From Apostichopus japonicus (Eukaryota > Echinodermata > Holothuroidea > Aspidochirotida > Stichopodidae), in assembly GCF_037975245.1 (NCBI RefSeq), contig NC_092566.1, forward strand, positions 15,327,501 to 15,350,000: DNA of 22,500 nt. The letters run 5' to 3'. Shown one piece after another: positions 9,303 to 18,433 of the stretch (positions are counted from its first letter, which is position 1; every line of letters starts with the position of its first letter). The notes under the pieces are model-generated. The model saw nothing but the letters and a program-made list of their open reading frames with translations, did not search any database and was not told the origin of the DNA. A program made the position numbers and the translations under genes.

Positions 9303-9823
9303 AATCTCCTCGGCTATCTATTGAATATTTTTAAGTTATCAATATGTGAAGGCCATCGTACTTCCTTCTAGATTTTAGCTTTATAAAATTATAAATGAAC
9401 CATGATCCTTCACGACGGATTTATTATTTGGTGAAGCATCGACCAGGAAGGAAATAATAACATCCTGTGTATACCTCTAACCTTTGTCAAATGTCAAGTG
9501 AAGCTTTGGTATATTTCAGAATATACTGAAGTACTATAAATTAGTTAGCCAAGGGGAAAGGACATGTTTTTACCTCTACTTACGGATAGCCTTACACTTT
9601 GTGATAATTTATTGTACAGCCAATTGACCATATTTTATCTTACATAACATGATAATTCAATATGATATATGTATTGTTAATCAAGAATAAATTTACAGCC
9701 AGCATATAGTTGCATTTTGAAGCGAACCAATTTCCTTCATTTACCAAATTAATCACCTTTTCTGTGATGTAAAAGTGCAAAGATTGTAGTTTACAAGCAA
9801 GATCTTGTATCAGCTGCATTTGG
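9300..9823. other. Unassigned AT-rich DNA
   Basis: No gene or repeat is recognised up to the sharp start of the mosaic repeat at 9824. Confidence 0.55.
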
Positions 9824-9921
9824 GAAGTATTTGGTGTAAAAACTTCATTATACACTTTAAATATTTTAAGGATTTGAATCTAGAACAACTTTAAGTCTTG
9901 TAACGATTATCATGAAAAAAA

Positions 9922-9955
9922 ACGACATTTACTTCTAAATGTCGCTTTTTAGCCA
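9922..9955. repeat. Terminal hairpin of module A
   Basis: AAAA-CGACATTTA-CTTC-TAAATGTCG-C-TTTTT forms a 9-bp perfect stem with a 4-base loop, extended by A:T pairs past one unpaired base. The same hairpin lies near 11-45 (one mismatch) and, inverted, near 14355-14390. Its conservation among diverged copies suggests it mattered to the element. Confidence 0.7.
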
Positions 9956-11025
9956 TTCTTACGCAAACTAAATATTGTGACTTGCTACATTTACTTATAG
10001 ACTCAATATAATGATTGAAGGTTCAAACAATAACATGTACCGTTTGAAATTGTTCATTTCTATTGATTTCGTCCCCCAAAGGGAGCAATAAATGTTGGGC
10101 TGTTTCTTGCGACATCTCGTGCAAGACTTCGCCACCAAAGATGTTCCAAAACTCCATATTTCTGCTCTGACCGATATCAACATTTCTAATTGCTCGGTAA
10201 CAATTTTTTATCATCCTGTTTGTACAGTCTTTGATTTTCTGATTACAATTTTGGTGGAGTCATGATTGACCTTATTCTTAAATGGCTATGCTAAAAGTCA
10301 CACTGATACGTCATAAGGGTACTACCCATTGGTTATTCATTTGCCTCTGTTACCGTCGGTGTAACGGTAGGTTAAGTGGTTTTGAACATTGGAAAAAATT
10401 ACATACGACCTGGAAAGAATAAGACCAATACTGCGGGTGTACCCTCCCCCCCCCCTCTCCTCCCTTTCGACCTCACACAAAGTATTTTATAAACACAATC
10501 ATAATTTGTGGTCTTAATATACCTCAAAATGCACCATTTGAAGTCTAAACTTTTATTTTTCTACCCTTCCTTAAAGGTTCCATGCCCCAACGTGCATCAG
10601 TCGGAGGGGCGGGGGGGGGGGGGGGAGATGCTAATTTGGACACCACCTTTGAAGTACTGTACACGTCACTTCGATACACCCTCCACACCGCCCATTTCCC
10701 TCCCTCCTTCTCTACATTTACACACGGAACAGCCAATGCGTGGAAAGGAATGTTAAAATAAAATCCATTCAACAATAAAAACATATATTAGCATAAGGTT
10801 GCATTGTTACAAACTAAGACTTCATTGTCGTGTCCGTTTCACTAGTTCGACTATCTGCTAGACTGGAATTCGTCTTTTTTACGTCACCTGGGACAGTGAC
10901 GTGCACAGGATTTCAAAGGTTAGGGTTGCGGGGAGGGTGGGTGATTACAGATTTCCCCGACTGAGTAAGGTAGGGGGATTGACCTTAATGAACGAGGATT
11001 TATAGGATACTAAATCCAACTAAAT

Positions 11026-11589
11026 CACGTGACATCCTGTTTTTTTCGCTAAGAAATGAAGCCAGTCATTTTGACGCAAACAAACCTTTTCTCTGTCGAT
11101 GTTAAAGTTGATCAGTATTGACCTCAAATATGCTAGTAAGTCATATAATCAAGGCCACTCATGCTTTAACTTCAAAAGGCATTTCGCTGCCAATCTTCAA
11201 ATTTTTTATTTCTTGCCTCATTGAGACCATTTGTTGTCTCATTTAACGCTCATATTACGTCTGGAAAAAAAAAACTTGGAGATTAAAACCGACATTTATA
11301 TTACAGATGTATAAACTTTAAGATTTTGTTAATTTTTAGTAGTTTAGGGCCAAATACTGATAAGGTTTAGTGAATTAGTTTACTGAATTTTCCTCTGTTA
11401 GTTATATGACTCTTGGACCAAATATGAAAATGGTTTGGCCAAACTGTGATGTGCACTTTGAACAAAGGTCTATGAATTACGTTATGCTTCCCTTCAATAC
11501 TGATCAACTTCAACCTTGACAAAGAAAAAGTTTGTTTGCGCCAGAACGACTGGCTTCATTTCTTAGCGAAAAACACACGATGTCACGTG
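11026..11589. mobile_element. Nested MITE-like element, 564 bp with 96-bp TIRs
   Basis: Ends begin CACGTGACATC and finish GATGTCACGTG. The TIRs 11026-11121 and 11494-11589 are both 96 bp and align with a few mismatches, sharing CGCTAAGAAATGAAGCCAGT. A second complete copy is at 18479-19037 (559 bp, inverted relative to this one), with partial ones ending at 12649 and beginning at 20495. No transposase frame is present. I see no clear target duplication: the flanks are the same in both full copies, so the element was copied as part of module C. Superfamily is undetermined. Confidence 0.75.
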
Positions 11590-11635
11590 AACTCTTGTAC
11601 TCCCAAATTAATGAATGATACAAAGGTCTCTCTCG

Positions 11636-12285
11636 GCGCTGTACTCACTGTAGTTAGTTTATTTTTTCCTTGTGTCTTAATAGTTAGTATAGTGCTGGAT
11701 TGATTTGATATGATACATTATAAAATAGAGGTACAATCTCTTTTGTTGTCCAATGAATATATCAAATTCAACATGAAATACTTTATGTGTCCTATTTCGA
11801 AGAATTGTTGTTTCTTATTGTTTTGTTTTGCTTCCATATAAAATATGCAGTCTTAAAGGCATATTTTCTGAGTCTTAGAATTATTCACTGTTCTTTTGTT
11901 CTTGACGGCATCGCCGCCCCAGGGGCTTTGGCAACGGGGGGGGGGGGAATCAGATGGCTATATGACATGGGAAGAATAAGACCAATACTACGGGTGTACC
12001 CCCCCCCCCTCCCCTCCCTTTCGACCTCACACAAAGTATTTTATAAGCACAATCATATTTTGTGGTCTTAATATACCTCAAAATGCACCATATGAAGTCT
12101 AAACTTTTATTTTGTTACCCTTCCCTAAAGGTTCCATGCCCCAACGTAAATCAGTCGTAAGGGGGCGGGGGGTGGGTGATATTATAATTTGGCCACCACC
12201 TTCGAAGTAATGTAAACGCCACTTCGATGCACCCCCCCCCACCCATCCACACCGCCCATTGCTGTTATAATTGACAGAGGAAGCT
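11636..12285 (+). repeat. Mosaic repeat modules D+B2
   Basis: Module D (11636-11940) starts at GCGCTGTACTCACTG. It runs through a conserved AT-rich stretch to GACGGCATCGCCGCCCCAGG. A G run (11936-11947) leads into module B, subtype 2 (marked by ACTACGGGTGTAC and GTGATATTATAATTTG). The unit continues seamlessly into the inverted C-B-A modules at 12290. The whole 11636-13484 unit is repeated inverted at 19686-21554, junction included, so the junction is older than that duplication. Confidence 0.85.
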
Positions 12286-12289
12286 TCAA

Positions 12290-13484
12290 TAAACTAATTC
12301 ACTAAACCTTATCAGTATTTGGCCCTTAACTACTAAAAATAAAAAAAATCTAAAAGTTGATACATTTGTAATACAAATGTCGGTTTTTAATCTCCAAGTC
12401 TTTTTTTCCAGACGTAATATGAGTGTTATATGAGACAATAAATGGTCTCAATGAGGCAAGAAATAAAAAAAAAACGTTAAAGATTGACAGCGAAATGCCT
12501 TTTGAAGTTAAAGCATGAGTGGCCATGATTATATGACTTACTAGCATATTTGAGGTAAATACTGATCAACTTTAACATCGACAGAGAAAAGGTTTGTTTG
12601 CGTAAAATGACTGGCTTCATTTCTTAGCGAAAAAACACGATGTCACGTGATTTAGTTGGATTTAGTATCCTATAAATCCTCGTTCATTAAGGTCAATCCC
12701 CCTACCTTACTCAGTCGGGGAAATCTGTAATCACCCACCCTCCCCGCAACCCCAACCTTTGAAATCCTGTGCACGTCACTGTCCCAGGCGACCCCAAAAA
12801 AAAAGACGAATTCCAGTCTAGCAGACAGTCGAACTAGTGAAACGGACACGACAATGAAGTCTTAGTTTGTAACAATGCAGCCTTATGCTTATATATGATT
12901 TTATTGTTCAATGGATTTTATTTTAATATTCCATTCCACGCATTGGCTGTTCCGTGTGTAAATACAGAGAGTGAGGAAGGGCAATGGGGCGGTGTGGAGG
13001 GGTGGGTGGTGCATCGAAGTGACGTGCACAGTACTTCAAAGGTGGTGTCCAAATTATCATCTCCCCCGCCCCTCCGACTGATGCACGTTGGGGCATGGAA
13101 CCTTTAAGGAAGGGTAGAAAAATAAAAGTTTAGACTTCAAATGATGCATTTTGAGGTATATTAAGACCACAAATTATGATTGTGTTTATAAAATACTTTG
13201 TGTGAGGTCGAAAGGGAGGGGAGGGGTGGGGGGGGGGAAGTGTATACCCGCAGTATTGGTCTTATTCTTTCCAGGTCGTATGTAATTTTTTCCAATGTTC
13301 AAAACCACTTAACCTACCGTTACACCGACGGTAACAGAGGCAAATGAATAACCAATGGGTAGTAGGCTACGCTTATGACGTATCAGTGTGACTTTTAGCA
13401 TAGCCATTTAAGAATAAGGTCAATCATGACTCCACCAAAATTGTAATCAGAAGATCAAACACTGTACAAACAGGATGATAAAAA
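12290..13484 (-). repeat. Mosaic repeat copy 3 (C-B-A inverted)
   Basis: This is the inverse of 10195-11400 with few mismatches. It starts with the inverse of the module C interior (TTCACTAAACCTTATCAG), includes one end of the nested element (GTCACGTG at 12642-12649), module B with a G run at 13229-13238, and a truncated module A ending near ACAAACAGGATGATAAAAA. The short plus-strand ORF at 12895-13107 is the reverse reading of frames seen in the other orientation and is not a gene. Confidence 0.87.
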
Positions 13485-13499
13485 TTTTTGCAGAAAAAC

Positions 13500-13650
13500 G
13501 TCCAATTGACGAGATATGATAAGTTGTCAATTAACTATTTTTCAGAAATTGTTCAATTGCTCAGTTAAAGCAACTGAGCAATCCAACATTTTTCTGATTT
13601 TTGATAAGATTTTATCTTGTTATCTAAACAATTTACTGAAAAATGTCAAC
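13500..13650. repeat. Imperfect palindromic stretch
   Basis: The core ATTGCTCAGTT-AAAGC-AACTGAGCAAT (13556-13582) is an 11-bp perfect inverted repeat. Outward, weaker inverse matches continue, such as TTTTTCAGAAA against TTTTTCTGATT and GTTGTCAATT against AATGTCAAC. It abuts the truncated end of repeat copy 3 and may be the remainder of another small inverted-repeat element. Confidence 0.45.
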
Positions 13651-14138
13651 TTATGGGGCAAAGTTTTTCTTATGTTGACGGCACTTTTAAGCTTCCGTAG
13701 ATTGGCTTTGAGTGTTTTAATTGTATACCATAGAGACAATGTATATTCTGAACTTACTTGAACCTAGCGAACAGGGTCCACCCATCCAATAGCAAAATGA
13801 GTACATAAATAAACCGAATTGAAGCTGACGAATGTTGTGCAGTAGTTCTATAAGGCATTTTTTAAGAGTATTCAAAATCATGCGAAGTTTTGTATGGTGG
13901 AGTATAAGGATCGCGAGATACTATTTCTCAAAGTGGCAAGGAAAACGTGGTAAATATGATTGATTAAAGGTCAATTTTGACCGAAAACTTTACGTTATTC
14001 ACAATTAAAAGAATATATGAATAGTCCTAGGTAAATTAGAGTGCGACAGTCGGACTGTCGCACTCAAATCTTCCAACTATCGTCAGTTTTACCAAGATTG
14101 GGGGATGAGACCATCCCCCCACACAAACTTACACCCCT
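13585..14138. other. Unassigned DNA containing a perfect 13-bp palindrome
   Basis: No gene is recognised. A weak 81-codon hydrophobic frame (13516-13761) overlaps the palindromic stretch and is not called. The inverted repeat at 14039-14065 is listed separately. GGGGAT/ATCCCC at about 14101-14120 is another short hairpin. Confidence 0.45.
14039..14065. repeat. Perfect 13-bp inverted repeat with one-base spacer
   Basis: GAGTGCGACAGTC (14039-14051), G, GACTGTCGCACTC (14053-14065). The arms are exact inverses with almost no loop, so cruciform extrusion or a dimeric protein site is possible. It lies about 90 bp before the next mosaic repeat copy. Confidence 0.8.
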
Positions 14139-14149
14139 CTAGCGACGTC

Positions 14150-14484
14150 CATGGAGCAGAGATATGGAGTTTTGGAACATCTTTGGTGGTAAAGTCTTGC
14201 ACGAGATGTCGCAAGAAACAGCCACAACAATTTTTGCTCCCTTTGGAGGACGAAATAAATAGAAATGAACAGATGAAAAGGTACATGTTGTTGTTTGAAC
14301 CTGCAATCATTATATTGAGTCTAAGTTACAATTTTAATTTGCGTAAGAAAGGCTAAAAAGCGACATTTAAAAGTAAATGTCGTTTTTTTCCCCATAATTA
14401 TCGTTACAAAACTTAAAGTTATTCAGGTTCAAATCCTAAAAATATTTGAAGTGTATGATGAAGTTTTTAAACTAAATACTTCTT
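14150..14484 (-). repeat. Mosaic repeat copy 4 (outer part of module A, inverted)
   Basis: This is the inverse of 9824-10160, more diverged than the other copies (several small indels). It ends at AAATACTTC, the inverse of the module A start, where the next copy begins at once. The plus-strand frame 14105-14356 contains residues also readable in other copies (AEIWSFGTSL, KSCTRCRKKQP). Indels shift the frame between copies, so selection for protein is not supported. Confidence 0.82.
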
Positions 14485-15246
14485 ATTGTTTTGTTTTGCT
14501 TCCATAAAATATGCAGTCTTAAAGGCATATTTTCTGAGTCTTAGAATTACTCACTGTTCTTTTGTTCTTGACGGCATCGCCGCCCCAGGGGCTTGTGCAA
14601 CGGGGGGGGGGGAAGAGCAGATGGCTATATGACATGGGAAGAATAAGACCAATACTACGGGTGTACACCCCCCTCCCCTCCCTTACGACCTCACACAATT
14701 TTATAATTTTCTTTTATAAGCACAATCATAATTTGTGGTCTTAATATAGCTTAAAATGCACCATTTGAAGTCTAAACTTTTATTTTGTTACCCTTCACTA
14801 AATGTTCCATGCCCCAACGTAAATCAGTCGTAAGGGGCGGGGGCGGGGTGATATTATAATTTGTCCACCACCTTCGAAGTACTGTGAACGCCACTTCAAT
14901 GCATCCCCTCCCCCCACCACCCACCCCTCCGCACCGCCCCATTGCCCTCCCTCCCTCTCTGTATTTACTCACGGAACAGCCAATGCGTGGAAAGGAATGT
15001 TAAAATAAAATCCATTCAACAATAGAAATATATATATGCATAAGGTTGCATTGTTACAAACTAAAAATTCATTGTCGTGTCCGTTTCACTAGTTCGACTA
15101 TCTGCTAGACTGGAACTCGTCTGTTTTGCATCACCGTGGACAGTGACTTGCACAGGATTTCAAAGGTTGCGGTTGCGGGGAGGGTGGGTGATTACAGATT
15201 TCCCCGACTGAATTAGGTAGGGGATTGACTTTGAATGAACGAGGAG
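14485..15246 (+). repeat. Mosaic repeat copy 5 (end of D, B2, start of C)
   Basis: Starts inside module D (CTTATTGTTTTGTTTTGC, compare 11815), runs through B2 with G and C runs, and enters module C at the ACGGAACAGCCAATGCG block (14970). It stops abruptly at GAATGAACGAGG near 15246, where the unrelated repeat shared with 22341-22500 begins. Confidence 0.85.
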
Positions 15247-15305
15247 GTGGAAAGAGGGAGAGGTGAAGGGAGAGTACACTTTAGCGTTTAATAAAAAACC
15301 ATTAT
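15247..15305 (+). repeat. Flank segment shared with 22341-22401
   Basis: GGAAAGAGGGAGAGG...TTTAGCGTTTAATAAAA is nearly identical to the bases before 22402. The homology crosses directly into the hAT-like element, so the two copies were multiplied as one unit after that element had inserted. Confidence 0.8.
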
Positions 15306-15832
15306 CAGGGATGTGCCCAGGAGTTCCTGAGTGCCGGGTATACTGATCGCCGTCCTGGGGGAGGGGTCTAAGTGGGAGGGGTCTGTCCCCCTCCCCTTTG
15401 AGAAATTTTTCGATTTATGAAGGTGCTCAGATGCCAAATGCTGGCACTTGTGTAGCTTGTCAAGCACATACACAAGTACTATAGTTTGCTAACAATTTAC
15501 ATTTTTAAAAACTTTTTTAGTGAAATATATTACGTACCTGGTAAAAGTTATGATATAGTTTGTTTCAAAGAGATTTTACAAGGGACCGATTGAGAGCCGT
15601 AAGTAATGTTTCTCGCATGGGTAACTGATGCAGTATTAGTCAGTATGACTTTGGCATATAGGCTAGGCCCAATTTATGTTGAATATATTGTTAGGAATGT
15701 CGGGATTTTAGATGAAAATAGTGCTGGGCGGTATATAAACGATTTTTTTAAGACAGTTCTGGGCGGTAATATTTAGTGCTGGGCGGGGCCGCCCAGTGCC
15801 GCCCAGTGCCACCCAGCGTAGGCACATCCCTA
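15306..15832. mobile_element. hAT-like non-autonomous element (527 bp)
   Basis: Left end CAGGGATGTGCCCAGG and right end GCGTAGGCACATCCCTA are inverse over the first dozen bases with one mismatch. Flanks ACCATTAT (15298-15305) and CACATTAT (15833-15840) share their last six bases, suggesting a degraded 8-bp target duplication. Just inside the right end CTGGGCGG and its inverse CCGCCCAG alternate (about 15727-15815), giving GC-rich hairpins. No transposase ORF is present. The first part recurs at 22402-22500. Confidence 0.65.
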
Positions 15833-16135
15833 CACATTATGTTTACTAGTTTGCTATGCACTATACTAGGAGTGTTCTCTTCCTCTAGAAAGGAGAAACT
15901 GGCACAATCAAGGATGCCCATTCCAACTAACATACATATACATTCGTCCACACACACACGCACTAACATATATGGTAATACCTGCTAAGGAGAAACAGTT
16001 TATAACATGAACCCATAAAGAACTGCCATGTTTAGTTTGTCTCGATGATAGTAACTTCGAAATCTCGAAAATGTTTGAAACAGTCTTCAAAGAGCAAATG
16101 GTGAAGAAGAGAACATCCAATGACCTCTTTTTATG
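15833..16135. other. Unassigned DNA
   Basis: No repeat or gene is recognised. Short CA-rich stretch at 15950-15970. Confidence 0.45.
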
Positions 16136-16420
16136 GAAAAGGGGCGAGACTTTGAAAGCCATTGAATTGCGAAATATCAGTCAAAGGAGCAGGTACGATA
16201 AATTAGAACCAAATATAGTCGGTACTAGCTTAGAGGATAAAAAAAATTTTAATTCATTTATTTGTTTTATCGCCAATTGTGTACAAAGGGAAAGGAAGTC
16301 TCAAAGGAAAATTTGAAAGAATCTAAAGGGGCAAAACTTTGAATGCCATCTATTTGGAAATGTCTGTCAAAGGAGCGGGTACGATAAATCAGAACAATAG
16401 TTGGTATAAACTTGAAGGAT
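16136..16420 (+). repeat. Degenerate tandem duplication, unit about 190 bp
   Basis: 16136-16240 and 16325-16420 align. Both begin AAAGGGGC(G/A)A, pass through ACTTTGAA(A/T)GCCAT, GTCAAAGGAGC(A/G)GGTACGAT and AAAT(T/C)AGAA, and end CTTGAAGGAT or CTTAGAGGAT. About 85 unrelated bases separate them. A plus-strand ORF (16071-16316) spans the first unit but the second does not keep its frame, so I read this as a non-coding tandem repeat. Confidence 0.65.
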
Positions 16421-16820
16421 GGAAATAAATTTGAAAGAATCTAGGGGAGTACATAAATATTGGTGAAAGGAGGCTTGTACGACATGCCAAGTTCATGACC
16501 GTACCAGTCTGTGATATTCTTCAGCGTAGTAACAGGGGAGAAGAGGGGCAGCCGCCCCCACCCCCACATGTTGTAAAATGGCTGAGGGGGTGGGCCACTG
16601 TCACTATATCATATTAGCAGAGGAAGTGGCAGGCAATTAAATTATTAATTTTTAGAAATGTTGATGAAATATTGCAATTCATATAGTTTTGGACAAATCA
16701 TACCAAACTTTTCAATTTCCCATCTGGGCCACCCGCTAGGATCTACAAAACTAAATTTAATTCACTGAAGCAGTAAAAAGTATATGAGAAAAGTAGCCTG
16801 GTGAAAACCCAGACCCAACT
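16421..16820. other. Unassigned DNA
   Basis: No gene is recognised. GGGGCAGCCGCCCCCACCCC (about 16546-16565) is GC-rich and partly self-complementary, reminiscent of the interior of the hAT-like ends seen elsewhere here, but I could not find a partner end. Confidence 0.4.
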
Positions 16821-16821
16821 C

Positions 16822-16962
<141 letters not shown>

Positions 16963-16970
16963 CATAATAT

Positions 16971-17264
16971 GTACCTTAGGTCGACAGTAGCATAATATGT
17001 ACCTTAGGTCGACAGTTTATGGTAAAAAAGTGTACCTTAGGTCAACAGTGTACCTTAGGTCGACATTTCAGTGTCGACCTAATGTTTTCACTACCATTTT
17101 AAGACACTTTTTTATTGTCGCAAATAGCTTTATAATGTTCTCCGTCCTCTAAAACGTTCATTTAAAAGTTTTGGTTAGGGTCGGTTCAGGGTTAGGGTTA
17201 GAAAAAAAGGTTTGGGTTAGATTAAATTTAGTGTGTAAGTCAATGTAACTGTCGACCTAAGGTA
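16971..17264. mobile_element. TA-flanked inverted-repeat element with iterated GTACCTTAGGTCGACAGT motif
   Basis: The motif GTACCTTAGGTCGACAGT occurs directly at 16971-16988, 16999-17016 (28-bp period), 17032-17049 (one change) and 17050-17067 (end diverged). Its inverse occurs at 17071-17082 (partial) and 17248-17264. The ends are thus inverted repeats, and both flanks are (TA)n, as expected for an element that inserts at TA (Tc1/mariner-type MITEs duplicate TA). The interior is AT-rich with TTAGGG-like words and no ORF. Because the flanks are microsatellites, the insertion model cannot be separated by eye from a satellite-like array. Confidence 0.5.
17173..17201 (+). repeat. Short telomere-like stretch
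   Basis: GGTTAGGG, then after a diverged unit GGGTTAGGGTTAG. It contains two to three TTAGGG-type units only. This may be part of the surrounding element rather than a true interstitial telomere. Confidence 0.4.
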
Positions 17265-17274
17265 GGATCCATAG

Positions 17275-17275
<1 letters not shown>

Positions 17276-17329
<54 letters not shown>
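17276..17329. repeat. (TA)n microsatellite 2
   Basis: Uninterrupted TA/AT units, directly right of the inverted-repeat element. Confidence 0.97.
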
Positions 17330-17330
<1 letters not shown>

Positions 17331-17413
17331 ACCAGTCTAAGATTCTGGTGCGTACAAATATTCCCTGCTGAGGACTGGTGGTGGTATGGAAACAAATGCG
17401 GCTTGGATGGTTG

Positions 17414-17852
17414 TATGTTAGTAACGACGAGCCTTAAATCTCGCTATTACATGCAAAAGATATAACACATAGATAAACGAGTAAAGAACAAGCGCTGTGT
17501 AGATTTCGCAATCTATTACTATAACCAGCCACGGTACAAACAATACATCGGCACGAAGCCCTAAATAATAGGTAGAAAACATGCACTTAACGATAATGGT
17601 CACAAACGAGGTCTCAATACCGAAGTAGAGTCCTATAACGATACGTACAAAAGAAAAGACGAATACATGACAGATACAAGTACGACCACAATGGTCGGAG
17701 CCAGGGCTACTACCGAACCAACGGCGATTCAGATCGGGAGCGAAGACTGGTCACAAGTCTTGAGGTCTGCTTCAGCTGAGCTGGTGAGCAGACATCACGT
17801 GACCTGTAATTATTACGTAATGTAGCCTACGACAAATAGAGGGCGACATATA
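17414..17852 (-). mobile_element. Possible solo LTR
   Basis: This block is less AT-rich than its surroundings and lies between two (TA)n tracts. On the minus strand it can be bounded by TGTCGCCCTC (from 17852) and GTTACTAACA (to 17414), that is TG...CA, at about 440 bp. No reverse transcriptase, primer-binding site or convincing target duplication is seen, and the boundaries are my choice. A 61-codon hydrophobic minus-strand frame (17418-17603) inside it is probably chance. Confidence 0.25.
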
Positions 17853-17869
17853 TAATGACCAACGGCATC

Positions 17870-17870
<1 letters not shown>

Positions 17871-17938
<68 letters not shown>
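17871..17938. repeat. (TA)n microsatellite 3
   Basis: TA units with one AAATATA interruption near 17886. Confidence 0.96.
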
Positions 17939-17939
<1 letters not shown>

Positions 17940-17940
<1 letters not shown>

Positions 17941-18433
17941 ACAATCAAACTTCCCACCGGAAAAAAATATATGTAATGTAAAAGACCAGAAACCAGTATC
18001 TAATCTTCAAACACATGTACAAGCGCTCCCCCCTCCCCCCCTACTTACTCGATTTTGAAGTTACAGCTGAGAAACTCTTTGATTTGCTTTCGCGCTAATA
18101 AAGTGGTAAAATGTGCATGGTCAGACTTCCTTATTCCCGTTACTGAAATATTTTAAAAACTGTGTGGATGAATGATTTGTTCCAAGAAACGACTTCTAAA
18201 CAAGTCCAAACATTTTGTTAGTCCCATCGCGAGAGTAGAGACACGTTTGCACAAGAGGATAATGAATATATTCGAGTTACAGTGATGACACGGGACGGAG
18301 AGGGGTGGGGGGGGGGGGTCAATAACAAGGATACAGTACATCTGTCAGGAAGGAGGGTAATAAATATCTTGTATTGTGATAGTGGTTACGACATATGAAA
18401 CGAGTTGAAAAACTCAAACCAAAGTTAAGAGAA
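17940..18433. other. Unassigned DNA
   Basis: No gene or repeat is recognised. It has a C-rich stretch (about 18027-18042) and a G run (18306-18318). Confidence 0.5.

Larger units (their letters stand above)
9824..11630 (+). repeat. Mosaic repeat copy 2 (modules A-B-C complete)
   Basis: This is the longest copy. Module A (9824-10405) begins at GAAGTATTT, the same point where the inverted copy at 14150-14484 ends. Module B (10405-10720) carries C and G runs at 10443-10455 and 10609-10625. Module C (10720-11630) contains a nested 564-bp element with 96-bp TIRs (11026-11589) and ends at GGTCTCTCT, the same boundary as the inverted copy at 18434. Modules A, B and most of C recur inverted at 12290-13484, giving a palindrome with arms of roughly 1.2 kb. 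No frame here survives comparison between copies, so it is non-coding. Class unknown; fold-back-like is a reasonable description. Confidence 0.88.

Noticed and set aside
17173-17201. Interstitial telomere of TTAGGG type
   Set aside because: Only two to three units, within the inverted-repeat element. Too short to claim a telomere-derived site.
17418-17603. Hydrophobic 61-codon minus-strand ORF that could be a small membrane protein
   Set aside because: It lies within an LTR-like or unassigned repeat block, has no upstream context, and the hydrophobicity follows from T-rich composition.
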